Shown here piece after piece: positions 10,946 to 22,300 of a stretch of DNA of 64,000 nucleotides. How positions within the stretch are numbered: the first letter of the stretch is position 1; every line of letters begins with the position of its first letter. The DNA is from Allium sativum (Eukaryota; Streptophyta; Magnoliopsida; Asparagales; Amaryllidaceae): positions 455,642,310 through 455,706,309 of the forward strand of contig CM060912.1 of the NCBI GenBank assembly GCA_030737875.1. The letters are read 5' to 3'. The notes beneath the pieces were generated by a model that was not told the origin of the DNA, made no database searches, and was given only the letters and a program-made list of their open reading frames with translations. The translations under genes were made by a program, and so were the position numbers.

Positions 10946-11084
10946 CACTACAAGAAAACCTGCCTTTGCTTACAATTGTTGGCGGTGTTTATGCATAAAT
11001 GCAACTAAATTTGTACGTTTCTTTTATTTCTGGTTTAATTCTAGGTATCTCTTTTGCTTCCAAGCGGTCACGTTTTCCTTAGCC

Positions 11085-11232
11085 GTCTTTTTTCATCTAG
11101 GTTTCATTTTTCCCTCTCTTCCCAAAATTTCCCTCCTTCCACAAAAATTTCCCTCTCGCTAAACCAACTGTCCTCTGGCTTCTCCCCGAATTTTCCCTCC
11201 TTCCACCAAAATTTCCCTCTCGTTAAATCAAC
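11085..11232 (+). other. Leader exon of CACTA-alpha, first half
   Basis: Repeated AATTTCCCTCC and TTTCCCTCTCG phrases make a pyrimidine-rich, ATG-free leader. The exon appears to continue across the M insertion to a donor at 46996 (ATCGAG followed by GTAATT). CACTA-1 and CACTA-2 have equivalent leaders at their right ends in the opposite orientation. Confidence 0.45.
11228..11232. repeat. Element M target-site duplication, left copy
   Basis: TCAAC, repeated at 46847-46851 just outside the other end of M. The pair lies 35.6 kb apart because of nested insertions. Confidence 0.8.
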
Positions 11233-11954
11233 TGAAGCGACCCGAACTTCCCCGTGAAGGAAAGCCCGGATTGACTTTGAGAACACGACAAATCAGAACA
11301 CAAACAAAAAACATTTCATTGCTTGTTACAACAATTTCATCAGATTACAAAAATATACAGTATGAATAAATATTACACGTTTAATAAATATCAGAGATTT
11401 ACAAATTACAATGCAGCCGAAAATAATACAAAACACAACTGAAAAGAATATGTGGATACAAAGCTTTCCGAATATCATTCCAGCTGTTAACCAGGATCCT
11501 GTGAATGTAAATCTGTAAAACCAAAACTACTAGCTGCCCGTGCGAAAAATAGGGGCACCCAGAGTTTAGGTTAAAACAATAAACTCCAGGTCAGTCATGT
11601 GACTGGTGTGAGAACTAAAACAGTTATTTAAAACTTTACTTTAAATCAGATATATCAAGGGACCACGCCGTATAACACGGAACGGGTTTCCTCCCAAGAA
11701 TACCAGTGCATACAACAAAACAGCGCAATGTTGTTTGGAAAAATGAAGCTATTATAAGACCCAGGTCCAATCACACAATGCAACGCAAGCCGGAGGATAG
11801 GGTTTTCCCTTATAATAGCCAAACATGCTTGGTACGTTAAAACAAATCATTTGATACTATTATAAGTGCATAGTGTACAAAACAACTTCAAATATAAATG
11901 TATCAACCCTAGACGGCATGGGTACCATATATCATGTCGCCAATACTAGGCTCT
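11233..11954 (-). mobile_element. Element M, 3' LTR, terminal segment
   Basis: This is the minus-strand LTR end (TGAAGCGACCCG read forward), preceded by the 5-bp duplication TCAAC at 11228-11232. It is homologous in reverse complement to the ends of the P and D LTRs. It is interrupted at 11955 by CACTA-1 and continues at 19319. Confidence 0.85.
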
Positions 11955-12047
11955 CACTACACCAGAAATGCCAATTGCTCATGGCCGTATCAAAATCGAT
12001 TTGGCAGTGCCCTGGATCGTATCAAAAAATTGCGTCTCTGTTGCTTT

Positions 12048-12440
12048 GATACGGTTTGAAACCGTATCAAATTGATAATTTGATACGGTTTTAAGCCGTA
12101 TCAATTTAGAAATTTGATACGGTTTTAAGCCGTATCGAATTTCTCAATTGATACGGCTTAAAACCGAATCAAATTAGCATGCGGGCACTATCCAACTTCT
12201 AATTTGATACGGTTTTAAGCCGTATCAATTGAGAAATTCGATACGGCTTAAAACCGTATCAAATTGATATGCTGGCACTGTCAACTTCATAGATCGATAC
12301 GGTTTTAAGCTGTATCAATTGACAAATTCGATACGGCTTAAAACCGTATTAAACTGGTATACTGATACGGCTTAAAACCGTGTTTAATGCCTCACTCCTA
12401 CAATGATAACAATGAATTAGATACGGCTTTTAACCGTATC
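12048..12440. repeat. CACTA-1 left subterminal palindrome array
   Basis: Ten copies of an imperfect 21-bp palindrome with arms GATACGG and CCGTATC around a TTAA-rich centre. Several pairs are arranged as larger nested inverted repeats, within a 110-bp unit that also includes GGCACT. Related copies lie at the right end (about 19158-19270). CACTA transposition depends on TNPA-like binding to short subterminal motifs often arranged in inverted pairs, so these are likely binding sites. GGTATG-type SSR-like sequence is not involved. Confidence 0.85.
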
Positions 12441-12486
12441 AAAATCGGTATATCATATATGCAATATACAAAATCACTGCACCCAT

Positions 12487-12488
<2 letters not shown>

Positions 12489-12526
<38 letters not shown>
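12489..12526. repeat. (TA)n microsatellite
   Basis: About 19 uninterrupted TA units. Confidence 0.95.
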
Positions 12527-12529
<3 letters not shown>

Positions 12530-12721
12530 CACAATATAGAAGATACGCTACACTCATATAACAGTATATAAAGAAGATACGCTAATCATAATTCGATTAA
12601 TACATAAACCATAACTTCAGTTAATACAAACCACATAACACAATATATACAAAGCATAATGTTCACAGTTCTTCCTCTAAAAAAAAAGATAACAAAACTG
12701 CAATTGTCGAGCCCATACAAC

Positions 12722-12739
12722 TCATGCTTGTTTCAAAGC
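12722..12739 (-). other. Possible terminal exon of the CACTA-1 transcript
   Basis: A pyrimidine-rich acceptor (TTTCTTTTCAG) precedes GCTTTGAAACAAGCATGA, which reads ALKQA and a stop in the same phase as the end of the last myosin exon. It would terminate a chimeric transcript. Short exons of this kind are easy to find by chance, so this is suggestive only. Confidence 0.3.
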
Positions 12740-13263
12740 CTGAAAAGAAATTAAAATAACAAACATCAGTTTAGTTTCGCCTGCGCAACAATAAGTCCTG
12801 ATTTCACAACAAACACTAAATATGCAAAGCAAAATATAATACCATTGCAGCTAAGCCTTCCACAACAACGATTATTTGTACCTGAAAGTTTCATTTTCAT
12901 ATATTTATACCAAATATTTGCTGAAGCATTAAACTGTCCTAAGGGAATGTTTTTTTATAGTGGCTTTTTAACATCGCATGGTGGATAGAAAGTAATTTAT
13001 ACAGATCTACGGCTAGGAACGTGAGCAGCAAATAGTCCAATGATAATGTTGTAATGCTCTATGATATTTTTGTTTCTAACCAAAATTACACATTTTTTTA
13101 AAGAGAGAGAGCATACATGTGACACACAGCACAAAATAAGAAAATAGAAATACTTTAAATTTGTTTGCTTCTTTATGAAACACAACAAGCTCGCTGTAAT
13201 TTATGCAAATATTATAATGTTTCTTTTAGAGCGTTAATTAGATTCTAAGATCAGGAAAAACCA

Positions 13264-13506
13264 AAACTGAGCGTAAGGCTCAGTTTTAGCTGAGCATTAC
13301 GGCTCAGCGAAACTGAGCCTTATGCTCAGTTTCAACTGAGCCGTGAAGCTCAGTTTCGCTGAGCCGAAAGGCTCAGTTTCAACTGAGCATTACGACTCAG
13401 TTTCAGCTAAGCCTTAAGGCTCAGCGAAACTGAGCCATACGCTCAGTTGAAACTGGGCCGTAAAGCTCAGTTTCAACTGAGCCTTACGGCTCAGTTTTGC
13501 TGAGCC
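13264..13506. repeat. Second palindrome array inside CACTA-1
   Basis: About ten to eleven palindromes of the form GCTCAGTTTCAACTGAGC are separated by five- to six-base spacers (CTTAC, CGAAAG, GTGAA). The design is the same as the subterminal array but the sequence is unrelated. It may be a subterminal array of another CACTA family nested here, or a captured fragment. Confidence 0.85.
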
Positions 13507-14341
13507 TCAATATGCATATGTGTAAACCAAGTGAGTGTTTAGTGTTCAAAGTGAAGGTCAGTGGAAAGCACCGATGCTTCAGACTAACATGATCATAATA
13601 ATACTCAGGTGAATCAAGGAATCACAACCTATAGTCTTTTGCAGCTATAGCAAAAATGCAAAAGTTATCCTACAGGTAGATATAATTTCCCAAGTGTCCC
13701 AAATGTTCAAACTGTTTTTCAAGCATACAGCTATAGCTGGTTTAATGTAAGCTTAAAATTCTTGGTTTCGTTGTCAAGCTATTTATGTTAGCATTATCAT
13801 AAATACCACAATGACATATTGTTATATTGTGAAGAAACTGGAATTGAGTAGATCAAAAAATTATTAGTATGTAAAGGAACAGGAATGTTAAAGTTTTGTC
13901 ATAAGTAGTAAAATGTATAGAAAAATCTTTGGCTTCCTTCTATTTGTTTAACTACACAATTTTAATGCTACAATTTGTTAAGGCAATTTAATCCATGTGA
14001 GTTACAGTTAATCTACATTAATAGTATTATCTGAGAAAAAAGAAGTGTTAAAAAATTATATCAATAAGTTAATTGTCGCTAGTAAGCATTAGAACACCTA
14101 TCACCCAGCGATTTGAATTTTATCATTACATTATTGTACTACAATATCAATGCTTATGTGACTGTTTTAAATTTTGTAAAAAATAAAAGAGAGAGAGAGA
14201 GAGAGGAAAAAATACAAACTTTCGTCGCATTTAAAATTATGTAACTTTAAAAATGAAAGGGAAATCAAAGAGGTGTAGAATCAACTTTTCAATTTATACG
14301 CTATTTTAAATTTTATTTTATCTTTATTTATGCTTCCACCT

Positions 14342-14460
14342 TTAAATCTCTTGTTATTATTATTAAATTTGAATTGACTTTGTCTTTTGATTTTGGATTT
14401 CCATCTCTAGCCAACCCCAATATGTTTGGGATTAATGGCTTAGTTGTTGTTGTTGTTGAG
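14342..14460 (+). mobile_element. Possible SINE 3' end with (TTG)n tail
   Basis: CTAGCCAACCCCAATATG is followed by a GGGATTAATGGCTTAG-like stretch and TTGTTGTTGTTGTTG. This resembles the 3' end of the widespread plant Au-type SINEs. A and B boxes were not identified and no target duplication was found. Confidence 0.35.
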
Positions 14461-14701
14461 TACCATGATAATGAACATTAAAACTGAAGCATTCAAAGGT
14501 ATTGTAGCTCAAAAAATCATTACAGTGAAGGGTCTAAGGAAGAGAGGTGCTATGAAACCCTTATATGCATGCATGTGTGCAAACATGTGTGTATATATCA
14601 TGAGGGAAGGAGGAAGGAAGGAGATGACAGAGAATAAATAAGGTTAACTAAATAATTAACAAAGTAGGTAAACATGTAATAAATGGGTTCTTATAGATTA
14701 C

Positions 14702-17297
14702 CACAACAGTATGAAACCTTGCTACATCATCAACCCCAGGTATTAAAAAGCAATTGCTCTGCTTTAAATATCTGTATCCGTCCATACTTTTCAGATTTAA
14801 TTTTTCTGTAACAAGAAAAAGAGGGGGGAAAAGGCAAAAAAAGATAGTGTTATCAACCATGATTAATAAATTAAAATAATTCGAAGACTATTGCCTTCTT
14901 CTAAATTCAATTTCACCCATCCCTTATAGGGAAGGAACATTTAGGAACTTGGTTAAAACATATGAGCTCCGTAGCCGAAAACGGTGGCAGTCATATAAAA
15001 TTGTATGATTAACCTGGCGATGTGTAGTGGGTTCTGTGCATACTCTCCCAAAGTTTACAAGCAAAGCTTAATTATTTGGGTACTCACTTTAAAATAAAAA
15101 TAAAGAAAGCTACATGGTGCTTGCTGTTTATGTATCTGATGATGACCTAGTGACAATATTGCAGAACATCACTGCACTTTTTAACTGTGATTTTTGCACT
15201 TTTTTTCATGATCTTTTAGTTTTATCTCAACCTGGGTATCGCACAATTTAAAACTAACTGTTTAAGAAACCCGATTTTAATATTGAAAAAATATTTAGGT
15301 GCAACATTTATAGGTGGAGGATTAGGTCATTCATTAATTGGCACATAAAAATGTATGATCATGAGAAATGACTTCTCTGAGATGGGGAAGCACCAGCACG
15401 GAGCTGATAAAATATGTGATACGAGCGTTCGCCTTTAACACACTGGACTACTCTTGACTGTTCATTAAGATAATGTAAATAAATAACATAGTATTCCTAA
15501 TGACCACTTAAACCAGAAAACACTCATGGACTAACCACATACCTTCTCAAGTAAAACTGGTTTAAGGTAATTTGAGTTGATGAAGATAAGAGAAAGAATG
15601 TCTCGATGTTAGTTAAGAATAGAATAAATAGCAAATGAAGATTCTCTAATATAACAACAAAAACAAAAACAAAGAACTCACAGGTTTTGATGTTTGCCCC
15701 CGATATTTTCCCAGTTGAGCTAAAATGGATATCAGTCAATTTTCCCTGTAACATAGAGTGAATAACTTCTTAGAATTTGCAGTAAGAATATAATTCCGGA
15801 TAACAAATATGCTTATGTAACTTACCATGACTTTAATTCGCATTTAAACTGAAAATACCATTGGAAATAACATAAGAATATTCCGAAATGTATGAGAGAG
15901 TAACAGATCCAATTTGAAACTCACAAAACGACTGGAATTGTCATTTTTCAACGTTTTTGCATTGCCAAATGCTTCAAGTATTGGATTAGTCTGAAGGATT
16001 TCATGTTCAATCCCACTTCCTCCTCCAAGCGCAGCCAAGTATTGCATTGCAATTTTTGCTGTTTCAGTTTTTCCTGCTCCACTTTCCCCGCTAGAGAAGA
16101 ATGTAAAGATTGATTAGTCCAAGTAATATGCAAACGGACATGGAATATTCATAAGTTTGTGCAGTAGTTGATCAAATAAATTAGAATAAAGGTATGAGGT
16201 GATATGACACTTTCTCATCTAACAGTAAATAATGAACTGCTAACCTTATGATTATCGACTGGTTAACTTCATCTGCAAAGGATAAAAATGAAACATAAAA
16301 ACTATAGATATTTGATTACTTAAACGTCAATAATAGAGTAAATCAGAAGATTCAGTTTTACAAACTCACCTCTAATCATTTCAGAGATAACTGTATCAGC
16401 AATAGCATACACATGTGGGTTTTCATTCAATTTATTCTTATATGATTCTATATGATCTTCGCCATACAGATTCACATATTTAAAGGGGCTGATGGCAACA
16501 AGCACTGGCCCTGTCTTGGTCTAAAACACAACAAACAACAAGAGTTTCAAATACCAAACAAGTCAAACTAAGCTTTAGCCCTACTTGAATGTGGCCTTCC
16601 GGCCTTGTAAAAAAAGCGAGAAAAGGTATATACTTATCATGAAAGTATTAAGCAAACTCTAATTTGCTAGCCTCCACCCGTACAATGTAAATTATACAGA
16701 GGAGGAATTTATACATACTAAAAAAGACAATATGTTGTACTTTCATAAATATAGTTATCTTGACAGTCTTAACTCAATGTTGTATGTGAAGTTGTGTGGA
16801 TTTTCATATGTTAAACTTTACTGTAGAGTGTTGAGTTAGGTAGATAGCTGCAGTTTGCTGGGTTCAGTTAACCTTGTTTGATGGATATTTACAAGGTTTG
16901 ATAACCACTGTTCTCGTAGCCCTTTTATACACATAACCAAGCAGGGCCCGATGTTCATAATTATATATATAGATACTCACATATATCTTATCACGGGAAT
17001 ATCTGTATTGCAAATCACAAAGTACAGATGGCTCATTTAAGTAACTCAGTTTCATGAGATCTTCTGCTCCATCAAGAATTTTAGGATTTGCAGCCAATAT
17101 AGCCTCGGTATTTAGCTTCAGTCTCTGAACGGGGAAAAATGAATTTGATATTAATTTAAAAAACATTAAAAAAACATTGTCAAAGGTTAACGCACTTTCC
17201 CATCTAAAAGAGAAACAATAGATTCTCCTTCTGAAGTTGATAGAATGCTCCCTAACACCCAATCACCACCAGAAAGTTGACACCAAGCTTGAATCTT
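14702..17297 (-). pseudogene. Captured myosin VIII motor-domain fragment, nine in-frame exons
   Basis: Exons on the minus strand are 17297-17196, 17124-16981, 16520-16370, 16272-16245, 16090-15925, 15745-15682, 15556-15543, 15457-15373 and 14805-14702. They total 858 nt, or 286 codons. Every intron has GT-AG ends, all phases match, and there is no stop. The order follows plant class VIII myosins: SH3-like region (exon 1), NEPSVL segment, PHVYAIAD, P-loop [10 protein letters not shown] (exons 4-5), [10 protein letters not shown] (a class VIII hallmark), switch I NDNSSRF/GK, TFLLEK/SRVVQ, GERSYHIFYQL and the LKQSNC/GVDD segment. Oddities are QLR where QLC is usual, and A instead of G as the last base of exon 8, which weakens that donor and changes E to K. 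The start exon, switch II, actin-binding region, IQ motifs and coiled coil are absent. It lies inside CACTA-1 and is therefore a transduplicated gene piece, not the resident gene. Confidence 0.93.
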
Positions 17298-18640
17298 CTG
17301 TAACGATAAACTTCAACATGAAAATTGGCATCAACCAACATATGATAGTTAACAAAGAAAACATGTACCTTAGCTTGATATGATTGAAGTAAAAAAGCAT
17401 AAATAATGAGCACTAAACCAAGACTGACGAAATCAACTTTTGAAGTATTAAAGTTGATCTAAAAAATCAAACTAAAGTAACGATATGACCCGATATAGAA
17501 AATTATGCAGAAAAAAAAACCTCATGTGGCTAACCCCGATTGTTTGGAAAGAAGGAAAGGATGATTATACTTATGTTATTACAGTGTCTGTGTCTACAAT
17601 GCATCCATAAAGTGTTCTCCTTCTAATTAACTAATATCTCATATAAAACATTAAATAAACTCAGATTACAAAACTAGGTAATAATAAAATACTATCCAAT
17701 AGATGCAAGCTAATCAAGGGAAATTTGCATAAGCATTAAGCAGCTGTTATGGAACACAAAACCGGACAATGATACATGCAATAATAATTATATAAATTGA
17801 AATGTTTTCTTTTCCTCCTTTTCCCTTTTTTTTTAAATGTATAGGAGAAATGCAATGATTATCTCATATCATAATTACACTATTGCAGATCTAATATACA
17901 CTAGCGTCAGACTCAATAGTAAAGGCTTACTGGTGGCTGTTTTTATCTATGAAAAGGGTGCAAAGCACCTAACTGATGTAACATAATACATACATAATCA
18001 TGACCAATACTTTGGCAAGTGTAATGCACATACATAGCCGAATAACTATTAACTTCACAAAATAAAATTCTTATTGACAAATAAAATAGGATTTAAACAT
18101 TTTTAGCAGATATGAATTTACTGCCAAATACAAATTAACCAATATTCAGTCAAAGCATGATAATTTTATCTTTGAATTCAAATAGGATAAAAGAAAAGAA
18201 TTTATTCGTTACAAATGGTTTATCCTACGATGGAAATTTCGGAAAAGCTTTACCCAATCGAAGTATTTGCTTTCAAGAAATAAAAGATAGATGGATAGAT
18301 GAGTAGATGAATGGAAAAATAAACTCAATAATTAGAATGTGATGAAGTGCCGAGATCAGGAACAACCTTAATTGCTAGGTTATGATTTGAACTCCAGCTA
18401 ACGACCAAGGTTAAGATACACGTTGAATACAGTCGACTAACCCGACTTCACTGCATTGCCAATTGGTAGATTATAGCAAAAACGAATGATGTATTCAGAA
18501 TTAGCAGACACTGCAACAATAGCTAAGTATGAAACCATATTCACATTTTTTTTAGTAAAATAAAAATATAATCGTTCAATTAAACACAATGAGATTTTCC
18601 CTTGACATATATAAATTTCTCCTACATGCAAAGCCATTCA
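17298..18640. other. CACTA-1 interior without recognised exons
   Basis: AT-rich sequence between the first myosin exon and the leader region. I looked for a myosin N-terminal exon with an ATG on the minus strand and found none that joins in phase. It may represent the captured gene's intron. Confidence 0.4.
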
Positions 18641-18970
18641 AATCCGTAGATTACATGTTAACAAATAACAAGTATGCATAAAATCCATGAAATCCGCAGA
18701 TTACAAGTTAACAAATAACAAGTATGCATAAAATCCAAAAAATCCTAAAACTTGGTATGGGAATCAATTTCGTAACCCTAACACAAGAACTGGTTTGATG
18801 CAGTTTGAAAGAAACAATCATCGAACAAATAAGTATTTACCAGATTTGTAACCCTAAAACATCAAATCCATGAAATCCATAACAATTTACTAAACACTAA
18901 CGATAACCCTAAAACTTGGTATGGACACAAATAACCATCGAATCAAATAAGTATTTACCAAATTTGTAAA
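18640..18970. repeat. Local tandem duplications upstream of the CACTA-1 leader donor
   Basis: A 52-bp unit containing GTTAACAAATAACAAGTATG is present twice (about 18648-18735). A longer unit containing AAGTATTTACC and TTTGTAACCCTAAAAC recurs at about 18770-18960, so the GTAAATAC donor sequence exists in two copies. Confidence 0.6.
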
Positions 18971-19130
18971 ACTGAGAGAAGAACTTTTTTCTATTTCCAA
19001 CCTTTTTCGATCGCAATTCGACAGAGGGCACGGTTGGGGGAAATTAGAAAAAAGGGGGGAAATAATGCGTGAGAGGGAAATGAAAAAAGGGGGTAAGCGA
19101 GAGGGAAACGAAAAAAAGGGGGGAGCACGT
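18959..19130 (-). other. CACTA-1 leader exon
   Basis: The minus strand holds repeated TTTCCCTCTC and CCCCCTTTTTTC phrases without ATG, ending at AAATTTG and the donor GTAAATAC (18958-18951). It is the first exon expected for a transcript entering the element from its right end. It has the same sense as the myosin exons. Confidence 0.5.
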
Positions 19131-19154
19131 CTGCTTAGTAAAAATTTTATTCCT

Positions 19155-19275
19155 AAGTTTGATACGGTCAAAATTTGGGCTAAATTCAAATTAGGCTCTA
19201 AGCCTTTTTCTAAATAGAAAGGTACGGCTCAGAGCCCTCTCTAATTTGATACGGTTATAGGTCGTATCAAATTTA
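19155..19275. repeat. CACTA-1 right subterminal repeats
   Basis: TTTGATACGGT, GGTACGGCTCAGAGCC and a GATACGG...CGTATC pair lie next to the right terminus. They combine the motif of the left subterminal array with the GGCTCAG motif of the internal array. Confidence 0.7.
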
Positions 19276-19315
19276 GAGGATAGGGGAGTGACAAAATAGG
19301 CTTTGTGGTGTAGTG

Positions 19316-22300
19316 TCTACAATCAAAACCGCAAATGTCACGTATCGGAAGTTGGATTTCCATCTATGTACCAAGGCAAGGGATCGTCCTTACCGCTTCG
19401 AGACAATCTAGCCCATGTCTCAGGACACAGACTCAGGTGGGCCCTTGGATCGTCAGGGATGGCCCATCAAAGTGCAATGTGGATTAAAAAACCTTGAACA
19501 ATATGTTTCCCCGCCCTATGGGGCATAAATGAGCCAAATTACTCCATCGGCCCCGGATCGACCGATATAACCGGGGCGCCTCGTTATCCATCATCCGCAT
19601 AAGTAAAATGTCAGGGCTTGCAAAACCCTGACACCACTCCTAGCTAGAAGGAAATGCATGCCCTCCCTAATGTCCTCTCCTGTTTCTGGTTCACACCGAG
19701 GTGCAAGGCTCGTGAATTAACGCTACACAAAGCTACGCTGTATTAAAGCCGTGCTTTGATCTTCAACCACAAGACTCTGCTTTTCAACAGAAGCCTTGAT
19801 CATCTGCATCTCAGCATGCCACACAGGCAATTCACGCTATGCAACCGATGTCTATCAATCACACAAAATGAAATCCGATGTCAGACACACATCCATTTAC
19901 AAGTTCATTCTAGGTCTGAACAAAACCGGAGACACCTTATTCCTCCCCCATATGTCCAATACAGGGGAGAGGCCTCGCATATCCGTTGATCTCCAAGTAC
20001 ATCTGGATGATCACCACTTATTACCTTGTCTTGGGTGTACAGCCCAATCAAGACATCAGTAATCATCCAAATGATGTGAAAACCTCTGGTCTTCAACCGC
20101 CGTCTTCATCCTCGACACATTGTCGAATCAGTTATTCAGAATGGGAAAAAACCCGGTCTTTCTGAATTACTCGCATATATAATAAACAAGTGCTATAAAA
20201 ACACAACATACGTCTCATTCCAATCTAGAATATTCCTTTATTCAGATATTCTTATACTTTGGGAAAGGTTCCCATTAATTTTATCAAAGATAAATTCATT
20301 AAATTTATTCTTTAATCCTCCTTTGAGTATCAATTCAAACCAAATTATGGTTTATCCAAACTAGTCGGGATTAGCGAACCTTACCGAAGTAATCATTTGT
20401 TTAATTTCCCAATCCCAACCTATTCATCCCATGAAGCAAAACTGGTAATACTTCATATCTAACACCATGATGTTATCGATAAGTTCAATTACCATTTCAC
20501 GTTCAAATCTAATTAAAGATTTAATAATCGTCTGGAGCAAAACTGGTGATACTCCATTCTCGATCATTACAATCTAATTAAAGATTCATTAAAACTCCAC
20601 TTGGTTTTAATCTTCTCAAAAATCAATATTAATGATTGTTTAACTTGAGAAATCATATCCTGTCTTTAACTAGGTTAAAGAACCAATGTCATTTAAAACA
20701 GGGTTCACTATAAACCCAAAATCGCATTCCATTCCATCAGCCTTTAACCGTAAATTAGCAAGTGAACAATTCTCTAAGTGTTAACCCGGAGGCCAAAACC
20801 AACATCTGATCAATACTCAGGAAACCATTCAACTTAACTAATCTCCGGTTTGTTTCTGATTTTCTTAACTTCATTAGGTCTAAGAATAGTATTATTAAAG
20901 ATACCATTCTCGACAACCCAAAATCACATTCCATTAATAATGAAATCGTCATGGAAAACAAATCGATATATATATAATCGATATAAACTTCCATATCTAA
21001 CCAATAATATCAATGGAATAACGATAAGGCCTTTTAAATTCCATATATATTAACCGTCTTCCTCTATAGAAGCTTACTTCGATTATTACCGAATCGAATT
21101 CCATTCAATTCCAATTTAATATGTTAAATTGGAAAACTCTACTTTGGAAAATCTCCTTTAAATCTTAACAAAAGATTTATAAATTCCAAAATCACATTTC
21201 ACGGTAAATCGGGTTAAAGAACGAATGTCGTTAAAAACACAGTTCACGATAAACCCAATTCACATTCCATTTTATTCCAATTATTAAATATAATTGGAAA
21301 CTCTAACAATCTTAATTAAAAGATTTATTCTCTTCACATGGGGTTCAAAAACAGTGTTACTGAAGACACTGTCCACGAAAAACCCAAAATACCATTTCAT
21401 ATTAAATACAAGGCTCTGAATAGAAAATATATCGGCTTATATTCAATATAAAATACCACAACCAACAAATATCGTATTGGAAATAACGATATAAATATAT
21501 CTTTCAAATTTCCATAATAATATCTGTATAATCATGAAATCCAACATCGAAATATTTCGAAGACAATTTCGATTTAAATCCATTTCCAATTTATATATTG
21601 GGAATTCTGGTTACTTTTAAAACCATTTCAAATATGGAATTTTTTTCACCCCAATTCTTTCCAAATCATCCCTTATGATTTTATACAAATTCTTAATATT
21701 TTTAATAATTTTATCAAGACCTATACAGTCGATTTCCATAAACGGTCATCGAACTGCACTTACAACGACCTTTTCCAAATTTGATTTGGACATAATTTCA
21801 AATCCAACTGTTAGATTTCAAATCTCTAATATTCGTTAGAAAGCTCTTTTCGATACGAACCCAACGGTTCTGATTTTAGGAGAATCCAACGGTCGGATCT
21901 CTCGTAATGTCCATTTGAAGTCAATGGTCGAAATTTTCGCGAATGGTCGCTGCGCGGCACGCTCTATTCAGGCCATTAATATTACATATTTTTCGTCGAT
22001 TTCCATTTAAAACGTATCTTATAAATCGTTTTAAATTCGTTTTCAAAATAGTTTCAACTTCATATTCAATTTCAAATCGAAATTGAATATTCCATATCAT
22101 TAATACATAAATGATAATATTTTCAAAATATTATATTTCGAATTCATTTCCTTTTTTATATTCATTATAAAAACGAATGAAATTGATATAAATATCGTTC
22201 ACGTAAAAATAGCGTTAATCTAATCAACACAGCTTTATATATTTAAATATTTTCGTGTCCATCCCAAATCGGACATCAAAATCATATTTTGATTCTTTTC

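Larger units (their letters stand above)
10946..11232 (+). mobile_element. CACTA-alpha, left terminal segment
   Basis: It begins CACTACAAGAAAACCTG, a standard CACTA terminal repeat, preceded by ATA as the presumed 3-bp target duplication. It continues as the left part of a leader exon rich in TTTCCCTCT. At 11233 it is interrupted by LTR insertion M and resumes at 46852. After the second LTR insertion (D) it resumes at 62062. I found no right terminus before the window end. Confidence 0.7.
11955..19315 (-). mobile_element. CACTA-1: complete CACTA transposon carrying myosin exons (7361 bp)
   Basis: The left end is CACTACACCAGAAATGCC. The right end read inward on the minus strand is CACTACACCACAAAGCC. 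The 3-bp duplication TCT flanks both (11952-11954, 19316-19318). The homologous uninterrupted LTR at 30598-30620 shows the empty site with a single TCT, confirming both the boundaries and the insertion into LTR M. The interior has palindromic subterminal arrays, a second palindromic array of different sequence, nine myosin VIII exons, a possible SINE and a possible terminal exon, all inside the two ends. No transposase (TNP2-like) domain was seen, so it is a non-autonomous gene-capturing CACTA. Confidence 0.93.

Noticed and set aside
12048..13506. Regular repeats resembling a CRISPR array
   Set aside because: Units are palindromes with short similar spacers at CACTA ends in plant nuclear DNA; there are no unique spacers and no cas genes.
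14702..17297. Myosin exons as the resident host myosin gene
   Set aside because: They are enclosed by CACTA termini with TCT duplications and a verified empty site. The start exon and most of the gene are missing.
19756..20096. Conserved frames beginning MI(I/F)NHKTLLFNRSLDHLHLS (also 29750-30163, 37460-37807, 41615-42029)
   Set aside because: They are equivalent stretches of the LTR. The frame shifts or breaks between copies, and similarity is explained by nucleotide homology.
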